Shown: positions 45,602 to 55,197 of the stretch, piece by piece
How positions within the stretch are numbered: the stretch's first letter is position 1
Layout: each line of letters starts with the position of its first letter
Assembly: GCF_900107975.1 (NCBI RefSeq)
Contig: NZ_FNVF01000006.1
Location: 124,001-188,000, forward strand
Length of the DNA: 64,000 bases
Direction of reading: 5' to 3'
DNA from: Paenibacillus sp. UNC499MF
GTDB taxonomy: Bacteria > Bacillota > Bacilli > Paenibacillales > NBRC-103111
The notes under the pieces: generated by a model
What the model was told of the DNA's origin: nothing
What the model saw: the letters and a program-made list of their open reading frames with translations, nothing else
Databases searched by the model: none
Translations under genes and position numbers: made by a program

Positions 45602-48600
45602 GTGCGCCAAGTGGATTTATCAAAGCGAATAGCGAGTCTATCGCCGGAAAAACGCAAACTTCTGGAAGCAAGGCTCGCTCAGGAAGGATTGTCCGCGTCC
45701 CGTCCCGCGGGAGTCGGGACAGGCTCGTCGGCCGGGCTGCGGCCTCTGGAAAAAAAGGACGCTTATCCCGTATCGGCCAGCCAGAAAAGATTGCTCCTGA
45801 TCCAAGAAATCGGAGATACGGCGGCCGCCTACAATATGCCTTTCGTCCTGCTTGTTTCAGGATCGGTACAAGCCGAAAAGATTCAAAAAGCGTTTCAGGC
45901 GCTGATTTCCAGGCATGAGACGCTGCGAACCTCTTTCCGGAAGACGGACGGAGAATACGAACAAATCATCCATGAACCGGACAAGATCGTCTTTAAGCTG
46001 GACTATTCCGAAGAAACGGTTTTAAACGTGGAAGAAGAGAGAAACGTCATCGACAGATGCGTTTCCTCTTTTGTCCGGCCGTTTGATGTGAGCCGGGCAC
46101 CGCTGTTCAGAGCGGCCTTGATCCGATTGGCTCCGGAGCGCCATCTTTTGATGACGGATATGCATCACGCTGTCTCGGACGGCCTGTCGCTGCAAATTTT
46201 AGCAGAAGAATTTAACCGGATTTATCGTGGAGAAAGTCTGCCTGAACTGGCTGTTCATTACAAGGAATACGCCAATTGGCAGCAGGAGAGGATTCGTGAC
46301 GGCGTGTTCCTCAAACAGGAGCAGTACTGGCTGAACGTGTTTAAAGACGAAATTCCCGTCCTGAACATGCCCGCCGATTATCCGAGACCGCAGTTGCAGA
46401 GCTTCGAAGGGGAACGCTGCGAGTTCCAAACGGAGCGGGGGCTTGCGGAAAAGCTTCGCCGTCTGGCCTCGGAATCGGGTTCCACGCTCTATATGGTACT
46501 GCTTGCGGCTTATTACGTTCTGCTTCATAAATATACGGACCAGGAAGACATCATCATCGGAACTCCGGTCGGGGGCAGGACTCACACTCAGCTTCAGCCG
46601 CTTATCGGAATGTTTGTGAATACGCTGGCTATCCGCCAGTCACCTGCCGGATCCAAAACGTTCCTTTCTTTCTTGAACGAAGTTAAGGAAGGAACTCTGG
46701 GGGCTTTTGACCATGAGGAATATCCTCTCGAAAGTCTGCTTGAAAAGCTTGGTCTCCGCAGGGATGTCAGCCGTAATCCGTTGTTCGATACGGTTTTTAC
46801 TTTACAGAATAAAGCTTCCCGGTCTATGGAAATGGACGGACTGCTCCTGGAGCCTTATGAGGCGCAGTCAAAGGTATCTAAGTTTGATCTTTCGCTTCTG
46901 GCGGAGGAGGGCGAGGAGCTGACGTTCACTTTCGAGTATGCGACCAAGTTGTATGCAAAGCAGACCGTCGAGCGGTTAGCCGGCCATTATTTGCAGATTC
47001 TCCGGGAAATTGCCGGAGATAAGGACTTACAGCTATCCCAAATCGGTATGTTGTCCGCAGAAGAGAGAAGGCTGCTTCTCGAAGAACTGAACGACACGGC
47101 CGCACCATACGACCGGCAGGCTACGATACACGGCTTGTTTGAGGAGCAGGTGGAGAAACATCCCGGCCATATCGCCGTTTCATTTGAAGACAGGCGGTAT
47201 ACTTACAGCGAGCTGAATGCACGTTCCAACCGGCTTGCCGCCGCTCTGCAGGAGCTGGGTGTGGGACCGGATACCGTAGTCGCCATTATGCCCGAACGCT
47301 CTCCCGAAATGGTGATCGGAATTCTTGCCATCCTAAAAGCGGGTGGAGCCTATTTACCGGTTGATCCCGAATACCCGCAGGAAAGAATTTCGTATATGCT
47401 CGAGGACAGCGGAACCCGGATTTTGCTTACGCACCGGCATCTTATGGGCAGTACGGAATTTACCGGGCATACGGTCTTTATGGAGGATGAGAAGTGGTAT
47501 ACGGGAAATGAGACAAATCCGTGTGTGCCGGTTACATCAGATCACCTCGCTTATTTGATCTACACATCGGGAACGACAGGCAAGCCTAAAGGCGTCATGA
47601 TTGAGCACCGGGGTATGGCCAACATGAAGCTGTTTTACGAGGATACACTGGGACTGAGTCCCGAGGATCGCATAGTGCAGTTCGCCAGTTTTTCGTTCGA
47701 CGCTTCCGTCTGGGAAATGTATATGGCGCTCTTCATGGGCGGTGGACTGTACATGGCCTCGAAAGAGAAGCTGGTTCAACTGGATTTATTTGAAGCGTTT
47801 GTCCGGGAGAACGGAATAACGCTTGCCATGCTCCCGCCCACTTTTGCTGTTTATCTGGATCCGGTACGTTTGCCGTCCTTGCGGATACTGATTACGGGCG
47901 GTTCCGAATCTTCACCTGAGCTTGTCCGTAGATGGAGCCCGCATGTGGATTATTTTAATGCTTACGGTCCTACGGAAGCGACGATTTGCGCGACTGTATG
48001 GGAAGCTAAGCGGGGGACGGCCGTGGAAAGTCATCGGACGATTCCGATCGGCAAGCCGTTGTACAATACGCAGATTTATCTTGTAAATGCGGATTTGCAG
48101 CTTGTGCCTCAAGGAACGGCCGGGGAGCTTTGCATCGGCGGAGAAGCTTTATCGCGCGGCTATTTGCATCGTGAAACTCTCACCGGGGAAAAATTCGTAC
48201 CGAATCCTTTCGCACCCGGACGAAAAATGTACCGTACGGGAGATCTTGCCAGATGGCTGCCTGACGGCAATTTGGAATATTTAGGCCGTATCGATCATCA
48301 GGTCAAAATCCGGGGCTACCGGATCGAGTTGGGTGAAATCGAAACACGCTTGCTGCTGCACGGCCGTGTCCGGGAGACGATTGTGCTCGTTCACGAAATC
48401 TCGTCGGAAAAAACGTTGTGCGCCTATTACACTTTCGAAGGGGAATCTCCGGCAGCCTCGGAGCTCCGCGAACATATGGCGTCGGGTCTGCCCTCTTACA
48501 TGGTGCCGGCGCATTTTATCCCGCTTAAGGAGTTTCCCTTGACGCCTAACGGCAAGATCGACAGAAAAGCGCTTCAAGCGCCCGATCCGGCATCCAGTGC

Positions 48601-51600
48601 TTCCGATGAATATACCGCACCGCAAACCGAGACGGAAGTGCGTCTGGCTGCTCTGTGGGAGGAGGTGCTTAACGCGGATCGTGTAAGCCTTCACGATAAT
48701 TTTTTCGAACGGGGCGGGCATTCCCTGAAAGCGGCACTTCTTCTCGCGAAAATCTCGAAGGAATTCGGTGTGGAGCTTTCTCTGCGAAAAATATTCGAAG
48801 CCCAAACGCTTCAAGCACAAGCAGCGGCAATCAACGCAAGTGCCGGAACGGAGGCGGCATTTAAACCGATCCAGAGGGCACCCGACAAACCTTGGTATCC
48901 GGTATCCCCGGCCCAGCGCAGACTGCTCGTCGTACAGGAAATCTCGGGAGCCGCAACAGCCTACAATGTTCCTTTGATTCTTGAGGTAAAAGGATCGCTT
49001 AATCTGGAGCGGGTCAATGAAGCTTTCCGTAAACTAATTGGCAGGCACGAAGCGCTTCGCACTTCTTTTACCCGAATTCACGAGGAATATGTGCAGGTCA
49101 TTCATGATCCGTCACAAATCGCATTTCAGTTAGACGTTACGCAGCTTGCCGAATTGTCCGCAGATTGGACGGACGACCAACGAGAAATGTATATAGAGAC
49201 AATTGCAGACGGTTTTATCCGTCCGTTCGACTTGGGATCGGCTCCTCTTCTGCGTGTGGGTCTTGTAAAGACAGAAACTGAGCGTCACTTGCTCTTGATC
49301 GATATGCATCATCTTATAACAGACGGAGCTTCTCTTGAACAAATGACAGAGGAGTTTATACGGCTCTACCGAGGAGAGGAACTAGGGGAGCTTTCCGTCC
49401 AGTACAAAGATTACACGATGTGGCAGAATCAGTTATCGGTGGACGGCACCGTGGCCCGACAGGAAAATTTTTGGCTCAATACGTTTAGCGGTGAAATTCC
49501 CGTTCTGAACATGCCGTTGGATTATGCGCGTCCCCAGCTCCAGAGCTTTGAAGGAGCCGTTTACACTTTCGAGGCGGATCACGAGCTTACATGGCAGCTG
49601 CATCAAATCGTTTCGCGTCATGGAGCGACTCTTTTCATGATCCTGCTTGCCTCTTATAACGTGCTGCTTGCCCGGTATTCCGGACAGGATGATCTGATTA
49701 TCGGAACTCCCGTTGCCGGAAGGCCTCATGCGGATTTGGAAGATGTGCTGGGCATGTTCGTGAACACTCTTCCTCTGCGTAACTATCCGGTAGGTTCGAA
49801 AACGTTCGCGGCTTTCCTCGATGAGGTGAAGCAGAACGCCCTGCAGGCGTTTGAAAATCAACTGGTACCGCTGGAGGACCTGATTTTGAAGCTTCAGCTG
49901 CGCCGGGATGTCAGCCGTAACCCATTGTTCGATACCGTTTTTGTTTTGCAAAATACGGAATCCCGTGAAATGGAAACACGAGACGTCGCTTTTGCTCCGG
50001 TTGAGCATCACAGCGGAATTTCCAAGTTCGATCTGACTCTAACCGCACAGGAAACGGGAAGTCCGGAAGGTCCTCGTCTGTCTTTCAGCTTGGAATACGC
50101 GACAAAACTGTATAAAGAAGACACGGTACGCAAATTTGCCGATCATTTCATACAGCTATTGAAGCAAATTTCCAAGAGTCCCGAGGTGAAACTGTCGGAC
50201 ATCGATTTATTAACCGCCCGTGAGCGGAGCTTGATTCTTGAACAATTCAATGCGACGAAGACTGAGTATCCGAGGAACGCTGCCGTACACGAATTGTTTG
50301 AAGAACAGGCAGCGCTGAGGCCCGATGAAGCGGCTGTTCTTTTTGAAGATCAGGAGATCACCTATGCCGAGCTTAACCGGAAAGCCAACAGGCTTGCCTG
50401 GAGGCTGAAGGAAAACGGTGTCGGCCGGGACACGCTGGTCGGAATTATGGCCGAACGGTCACCCGAAATGATTGTGGGGATACTTGCCATTCTCAAAGCG
50501 GGCGGTGCCTTCCTGCCTATCGATCCTTCGTATCCGGAAGACCGGATCGCATACATGCTGGAAGACAGTGCGGCGAATATAATGCTTGCGGGTGATCGGG
50601 AATCTGCCCAAAGCATTATGGGCGGCTTCAAAGGGACCGTGTTAGGCTTAGGGGACCCTTTCGTGTATACCGGCTCAGAAAACAATATACCGGGAACAGC
50701 GGACGCGGATTCTCTCGCTTATGTCATGTACACTTCGGGTTCGACCGGGCAGCCCAAAGGGGTGATGATTGAGCATCGAAGCGTTGTCCGCCTTGTCAAA
50801 AACACCAACTTTGTCACGTTCGGACCGTCGGACCGGATACTGCTCACGGGAGCGCTTGTGTTCGATGCCTGCACGTTTGAAATCTGGGGCGCTTTGCTTA
50901 ACGGGCTTCAGCTGTGCATTGTGCCGGAATCCGTGTTCCTTCATGCCGGAAAGCTGGAGGAAGCTTTGCGGACGTATAGAATTACGACGATGTGGTTGAC
51001 TTCGCCACTTTTCAACCAGTTGGCTTTAACGAATCCGGCTTTGTTTGCAACGCTTCGTTATCTGCTCGTAGGCGGGGATGTGCTGTCGCCGACCATGATC
51101 GGTACCGTGAGAGATGCTTGTCCACAGCTTACGATAATAAACGGCTACGGTCCGACGGAAAATACGACGTTCTCCTGCTGCTTCCCCATTGACCGGGAAT
51201 ACTCAAACATTCCGATCGGCCGGCCAATCGCGAATTCAACCGTCTATGTGGTGGATGCGTCGGACAGGCTGCTGCCAGTCGGTCTTCAGGGAGAAATTTG
51301 CGTCGGCGGTGACGGTCTGGCCAGGGGCTATCTGAATCGCGAGGATCTGACCCGAGAAAAATTCGTTCCGAATCCTTTCCGGACCGGTGAAACAATGTAC
51401 AGGACCGGGGATTTGGGACGCTGGCTGCCGGACGGCAGCATCGAATATTTAGGTCGGATGGATCAGCAGGTGAAAATCCGGGGCTACCGGATCGAGCCGG
51501 GTGAAATCGAGACCTGCCTGCTTGGGCACGAATCGGTGCAAGAGGCGTTCGTCACCGTTAAGGAATCCGCAGAGGGTCAGAAGTACCTTTGCGCATATAT

Positions 51601-53731
51601 CGGAACTAGCGAATACCTCACGCCAGCCGAGTTGAAGGCGTACTTGAGCGGACGTATCCCCGATTATATGCTTCCTTCCAACTATGTGTTCCTGCAGGCT
51701 CTGCCGCTTACGAAAAACGGCAAAATAGACCGCCGTGCACTTCCGGAGCCGGAGCAGGACAGTCTTTCCTCATCGCCGTATGCTCCTCCAAGAAATACGA
51801 AGGAGAAGCTATTGACAGGTGTATGGGAAAGCGTGCTCGGTGTGGAAAGAGTCGGACTCGACGATAATTTCTTTGAACTCGGTGGACATTCCCTTAAAGC
51901 TATCCAGCTTATATCAAAAGCTCAGGAGCTGGGTCTGGAAATAGGGATGCACCAGTTGTTTCAGGTCCAGACGATTCGCGGCCTTTCGGAGCTTCTTCCT
52001 GCCTTAAAGGAGATTGAAGATGCGAGCCCGGAATTTTCCGATAAATACTCAGTCCATTCCGGGGACAATACCGGCGTTAAGACTATCGAGGAGGCAGAGA
52101 CGCTTCTACACGAAAAATTCGGTTCCCGATTCAAGTTAAAAACTGACAAGATCGAGGACAAACAGTTGGTGGTACTGGAGCTTGCCAATGATTATGAGAA
52201 ACGGCTTCCCGAGATTAAGGAATTTATCCGCCGTGGCTTCCATACGGATCTTCATCCTCATTTCATCGTATCAGAGGACGCTCCTGAACATGCTCCTGAA
52301 CATGCGGAAGGGGATGAGAATGCAACGAAGGACAAAGGAGAGGCAGGACAAAGACTGTCACCAGAAGCGAATACTTTTACGGAAGCGGACCTTCAAGATA
52401 AACGGGTACAACTTCTGAAAAGGATATTATCCGCCAATGAAGCTTGGGAAACCGCCTTAAGACAGCTGCCGACTGTAGAGCGGTATCCACTAGCGCCGAT
52501 CCAGGAGTATCACTTGGCTTATCCCGAAGCATCGGGAACACTCCTTTCTTTTAACGAATTACTCGATATGCAGAAGTTAAATGCAGCCCTGGATCGTGTG
52601 ATCGGCAAGCATGATCTGTTGAGAAGCCAGCTCGTATCGGCAGGAAAAACGTGGGAGTGGGAGCTGAAAGAAAAGACTAAGGGATTCGTTCTTCCCGTTG
52701 TTGATTTGTCGGCATACACGCCTTCTGAGCAGCAGCAAATCTTGTCAGGTTTGATGAAGGAGCTTTATTACAGCCCATATGAACTGGAAAGCGGCGCCTC
52801 ACTATACCGGTTTGCTCTAATTTCGCTCAACTTGCGGGAGCATTATCTGCTGCTGCCGTGCTCGCACATCATTTTTGACGGCATGAGCAGCGAAATTCTG
52901 AGATCTGACGTGCTGGCGTTTTACAATGCGGATAATGAACTACGCTCAGAGTCCGATCAAAACAAGACAAAGCAATCGTACCGCAGTTATGTTCGTCAAG
53001 TCCGGAATGGTCCGGCTGATATCGGAGATAGCGCGATTAGCGAACAGTTCCGGCTTGAAGCTTTTCATAAGCAAACGTCGGTGATCGGTGAAGCCTTACA
53101 GGGAAAAAACCGTTCCAAAGCGACAAAGTTTATGCACGAGATGAACTTTGAAGGACAGGCCGTGGAAGCGGAACTATCTGTGCTCATGTGGCAAACGGCT
53201 CTAGACCTTGCGCAACAGGTTTTCTCTCGATATTTCGGTTTAAAAGAAGTGCCGGTCTGGCTTACGAATTACGGCAGAAATTATGCGGGAAGCCATTATT
53301 ACGACACGGTCGGCGAATTCATCGATCAAATTCCAATCCTGCTTGATGGTACTTTCGATGAAGAAGAGAAAGGTGTACAAAATCTTCTCCAAAAGGCTTC
53401 GACGCATAATCTGAACTTTTTTAATTTGATTTATAACCGGCAAACGGCGGAGATGTACCCGCTTTCCGGCTATTATTTACAGCATAGTCTCCAACATTTT
53501 CCGATCGTCGTGAATTATCTTGGGGAAACAAGTAAGGAAGGGGAGCTTCTCCAAGAGTTGGACGATCCGGACATTTTTTCGTCGGAAGTTCGGCCTGTCA
53601 TTTACTTTACCGTACAGCATACAGACAAACATTTGCATATTTCTCTCCTGCTGCCTTATGAGGAAGACGAAGAAACGATCAGCCGCATGTTTGAGCCCGC
53701 GATTCCATCCTTCCAGACCATCAAGCAGTAA
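45602..53731 (+). CDS. Terminal NRPS with Phe-like and Val modules and a C-terminal condensation-like domain
   Basis: This 2709-residue synthetase has the order C-A-PCP-C-A-PCP-linker-C*. Both internal C domains are LCL-like (HHAVSDG, His189; HHLITDG, His1237). The first A code D-A-W-M-I-G-A-I-C-K resembles Phe codes; PCP Ser1041. The second code D-A-F-W-L-G-G-T-F-K is a Val code (Ile possible); PCP Ser2097. After the last PCP comes a charged linker of about 190 residues with an APEH duplication, then a divergent C-like domain (2294-2705). No thioesterase GxSxG is present. The N-terminal 50 residues contain a helix (SLSPEKRKLLEARLAQEG) suited to docking. GTG 45602 is very close to AGGAGAGGG (45592-45600); GTG 45611 is better spaced and may be the real start. 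Confidence 0.9.
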   Translation: MRQVDLSKRIASLSPEKRKLLEARLAQEGLSASRPAGVGTGSSAGLRPLEKKDAYPVSASQKRLLLIQEIGDTAAAYNMPFVLLVSGSVQAEKIQKAFQALISRHETLRTSFRKTDGEYEQIIHEPDKIVFKLDYSEETVLNVEEERNVIDRCVSSFVRPFDVSRAPLFRAALIRLAPERHLLMTDMHHAVSDGLSLQILAEEFNRIYRGESLPELAVHYKEYANWQQERIRDGVFLKQEQYWLNVFKDEIPVLNMPADYPRPQLQSFEGERCEFQTERGLAEKLRRLASESGSTLYMVLLAAYYVLLHKYTDQEDIIIGTPVGGRTHTQLQPLIGMFVNTLAIRQSPAGSKTFLSFLNEVKEGTLGAFDHEEYPLESLLEKLGLRRDVSRNPLFDTVFTLQNKASRSMEMDGLLLEPYEAQSKVSKFDLSLLAEEGEELTFTFEYATKLYAKQTVERLAGHYLQILREIAGDKDLQLSQIGMLSAEERRLLLEELNDTAAPYDRQATIHGLFEEQVEKHPGHIAVSFEDRRYTYSELNARSNRLAAALQELGVGPDTVVAIMPERSPEMVIGILAILKAGGAYLPVDPEYPQERISYMLEDSGTRILLTHRHLMGSTEFTGHTVFMEDEKWYTGNETNPCVPVTSDHLAYLIYTSGTTGKPKGVMIEHRGMANMKLFYEDTLGLSPEDRIVQFASFSFDASVWEMYMALFMGGGLYMASKEKLVQLDLFEAFVRENGITLAMLPPTFAVYLDPVRLPSLRILITGGSESSPELVRRWSPHVDYFNAYGPTEATICATVWEAKRGTAVESHRTIPIGKPLYNTQIYLVNADLQLVPQGTAGELCIGGEALSRGYLHRETLTGEKFVPNPFAPGRKMYRTGDLARWLPDGNLEYLGRIDHQVKIRGYRIELGEIETRLLLHGRVRETIVLVHEISSEKTLCAYYTFEGESPAASELREHMASGLPSYMVPAHFIPLKEFPLTPNGKIDRKALQAPDPASSASDEYTAPQTETEVRLAALWEEVLNADRVSLHDNFFERGGHSLKAALLLAKISKEFGVELSLRKIFEAQTLQAQAAAINASAGTEAAFKPIQRAPDKPWYPVSPAQRRLLVVQEISGAATAYNVPLILEVKGSLNLERVNEAFRKLIGRHEALRTSFTRIHEEYVQVIHDPSQIAFQLDVTQLAELSADWTDDQREMYIETIADGFIRPFDLGSAPLLRVGLVKTETERHLLLIDMHHLITDGASLEQMTEEFIRLYRGEELGELSVQYKDYTMWQNQLSVDGTVARQENFWLNTFSGEIPVLNMPLDYARPQLQSFEGAVYTFEADHELTWQLHQIVSRHGATLFMILLASYNVLLARYSGQDDLIIGTPVAGRPHADLEDVLGMFVNTLPLRNYPVGSKTFAAFLDEVKQNALQAFENQLVPLEDLILKLQLRRDVSRNPLFDTVFVLQNTESREMETRDVAFAPVEHHSGISKFDLTLTAQETGSPEGPRLSFSLEYATKLYKEDTVRKFADHFIQLLKQISKSPEVKLSDIDLLTARERSLILEQFNATKTEYPRNAAVHELFEEQAALRPDEAAVLFEDQEITYAELNRKANRLAWRLKENGVGRDTLVGIMAERSPEMIVGILAILKAGGAFLPIDPSYPEDRIAYMLEDSAANIMLAGDRESAQSIMGGFKGTVLGLGDPFVYTGSENNIPGTADADSLAYVMYTSGSTGQPKGVMIEHRSVVRLVKNTNFVTFGPSDRILLTGALVFDACTFEIWGALLNGLQLCIVPESVFLHAGKLEEALRTYRITTMWLTSPLFNQLALTNPALFATLRYLLVGGDVLSPTMIGTVRDACPQLTIINGYGPTENTTFSCCFPIDREYSNIPIGRPIANSTVYVVDASDRLLPVGLQGEICVGGDGLARGYLNREDLTREKFVPNPFRTGETMYRTGDLGRWLPDGSIEYLGRMDQQVKIRGYRIEPGEIETCLLGHESVQEAFVTVKESAEGQKYLCAYIGTSEYLTPAELKAYLSGRIPDYMLPSNYVFLQALPLTKNGKIDRRALPEPEQDSLSSSPYAPPRNTKEKLLTGVWESVLGVERVGLDDNFFELGGHSLKAIQLISKAQELGLEIGMHQLFQVQTIRGLSELLPALKEIEDASPEFSDKYSVHSGDNTGVKTIEEAETLLHEKFGSRFKLKTDKIEDKQLVVLELANDYEKRLPEIKEFIRRGFHTDLHPHFIVSEDAPEHAPEHAEGDENATKDKGEAGQRLSPEANTFTEADLQDKRVQLLKRILSANEAWETALRQLPTVERYPLAPIQEYHLAYPEASGTLLSFNELLDMQKLNAALDRVIGKHDLLRSQLVSAGKTWEWELKEKTKGFVLPVVDLSAYTPSEQQQILSGLMKELYYSPYELESGASLYRFALISLNLREHYLLLPCSHIIFDGMSSEILRSDVLAFYNADNELRSESDQNKTKQSYRSYVRQVRNGPADIGDSAISEQFRLEAFHKQTSVIGEALQGKNRSKATKFMHEMNFEGQAVEAELSVLMWQTALDLAQQVFSRYFGLKEVPVWLTNYGRNYAGSHYYDTVGEFIDQIPILLDGTFDEEEKGVQNLLQKASTHNLNFFNLIYNRQTAEMYPLSGYYLQHSLQHFPIVVNYLGETSKEGELLQELDDPDIFSSEVRPVIYFTVQHTDKHLHISLLLPYEEDEETISRMFEPAIPSFQTIKQ
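52481..53728 (+). other. Terminal condensation-like domain in place of a thioesterase
   Basis: The domain starts with YPLAPIQEYHLAYPEASG, a C1-like motif, and has CSHIIFDGMSSEI, an HHxxxDG variant that keeps the second (catalytic) His2422, Asp and Gly. Later segments (VGEFIDQIPILLD; HFPIVVNYLG) fit the C-domain fold. It follows the last PCP and ends the protein, a position normally held by a thioesterase. Confidence 0.8.
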
Positions 53732-53742
53732 GGAGTTGAAAT

Positions 53743-55029
53743 ATGATGTCTTTATTTAAAAACAGTTTGTTTGTCCGCTTTTATTTGTCCAGAACCTCGG
53801 CCAACATCGCGGACAGCATTTATTCCATCGTTTTGCTGTATTTCGTCCAGAAATCGACGGCTTCCGTTTCGTTCACCAGCTTTACATTTACCGCTATTTC
53901 GGCGGCTTCCATTTTTAGCTTTCTGCTGGGGCCGCTGGTTGACCGGTATTCTCCGTCGCTGCTGGCGAGCATCTCCTTATTTGTTCAGGCCGTGTTAATT
54001 TTGGCGGTGCCGTTCCTAATCACTGACGGGGGCGCCAATTTGCTGGCGATACTTGTTCTTGTGTTCGTTGCATCCTGCTTCTCCATGTTATTCTATCCGG
54101 CCAACAATAAGATGCTTCCACAGTTGATCAAGTCACCTGACCGAATCGTTAAAGCAAATGCTATGATCTCGTCCACGGATCAATTGATTAACGTGGCGGG
54201 ATACTTGGTCGGAGCCTCTATAATTTTGCTTCTGGGCATGAAAAATACATTTTATCTGGCTAGCGGAATGCTCTTTCTTTCGGGACTTATCTATATGCAG
54301 CTTAAGAAGCAGATGGAGCCGGGGGAGACCTCTGGAAGCGCACCAAGGGGGCCGCTGAAGATCAGAGAGTACTCGAACGAGCTTGTAGAAGGTTACCGGT
54401 TTGTCGCGAGCAGCCCGTTTCTCAGAATTATGCTGCCGTTCTTTGCACTAACCAACTTTTCCATGTCGATTCTCATCATTACCGTTCCATCCATGTCGGT
54501 CTCATACGGATCGCCGATTTACTACAGCCTGCTGTATGTTGCCTTCTTCGTCGGTATATTCGTAGGGTCCGCTTTGATTAACGTGCTTAGAAAAAACGGA
54601 CTGATGATCGCTGTATCCTGGCTGCTTATGGGGGCTTCGCTGTATCTGTTCGCGATCGTTCCCGCGCTGTGGATGAAGCTTTCCGCGATCCTTCTGATGG
54701 GCATATTTACAGGTATTATTAACGTGCTGCAGACTTCGCTCATCCAGATTATCACTCCTTCAGAGTTGATGGGCCGTGTAATGGCTTTCCTTCATACGTT
54801 GTCCAACGCGGCATTACCGCTTGGGGCTTTTATCGGGGGCATTCTTGCCTTGCGTTTCGAGCTGGAAAGTGTTTTATTCATAAGTGCCCTGGTCATAGTC
54901 GCATGTGGAGTTCTGCTGCTGGCGTTAAAAGCGGTTAGGACATTCCAGATTCCTTCGGAAATTGCGGGCAAAGAAAAAACGGAAGATGACCTTGCCGGTA
55001 AAGGTGCGGTTGCTAAAGAATTTCTATAA
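53743..55029 (+). CDS. MFS transporter, probable lipopeptide exporter
   Basis: This 428-residue protein has about twelve hydrophobic segments and the MFS_3 look of EntS-type exporters, with a shortened motif A region (LLGPLVDRYSPSLL) after helix 2 and LYVAFFVGIFVGSALINVL in the second half. It starts 11 bases after the last synthetase gene behind AAGGAG, so it belongs to the operon and is the obvious candidate for export of the finished lipopeptide across the cell membrane. A second ATG follows directly and could also be used. A terminator closes the operon 32 bases after its stop. Confidence 0.85.
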   Translation: MMSLFKNSLFVRFYLSRTSANIADSIYSIVLLYFVQKSTASVSFTSFTFTAISAASIFSFLLGPLVDRYSPSLLASISLFVQAVLILAVPFLITDGGANLLAILVLVFVASCFSMLFYPANNKMLPQLIKSPDRIVKANAMISSTDQLINVAGYLVGASIILLLGMKNTFYLASGMLFLSGLIYMQLKKQMEPGETSGSAPRGPLKIREYSNELVEGYRFVASSPFLRIMLPFFALTNFSMSILIITVPSMSVSYGSPIYYSLLYVAFFVGIFVGSALINVLRKNGLMIAVSWLLMGASLYLFAIVPALWMKLSAILLMGIFTGIINVLQTSLIQIITPSELMGRVMAFLHTLSNAALPLGAFIGGILALRFELESVLFISALVIVACGVLLLALKAVRTFQIPSEIAGKEKTEDDLAGKGAVAKEFL

Positions 55030-55061
55030 CAGAACAGCGGCTTATGCCGGTCTTTAGTTGG

Positions 55062-55099
55062 AAAACGGTCTCTCGCGTTAAAGCGGGAGGTCGTTTTTT
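55062..55099 (+). terminator. Terminator of the lipopeptide operon
   Basis: AAAACGGTCTCTCGC and GCGGGAGGTCGTTTT form a 15-bp stem with three G-U pairs around a 6-base loop, followed by T residues. It marks the end of the 40-kb operon. Confidence 0.85.
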
Positions 55100-55197
55100 A
55101 TGCACGGGAACAATGCATAATTGTACCCTTTAACAAGTCACCTGACTTATGGTAGGCTCAAATAATAGTAAAGAGTATGCTCTACCGGAGGTGCAGA

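Noticed and set aside
52481-53728. Terminal thioesterase or epimerase domain
   Set aside because: No GxSxG or hydrolase triad is present. The HHxxxDG variant and the missing EGHGRE and VSW motifs favour a condensation-like rather than an epimerase domain.
18166-53731. Calling the cluster iturin, mycosubtilin or bacillomycin
   Set aside because: The loading half matches, but the A-domain codes (Gly, Dab, Ser, Ser, Gly, Phe-like, Val), the gene split and the lack of a terminal thioesterase do not.
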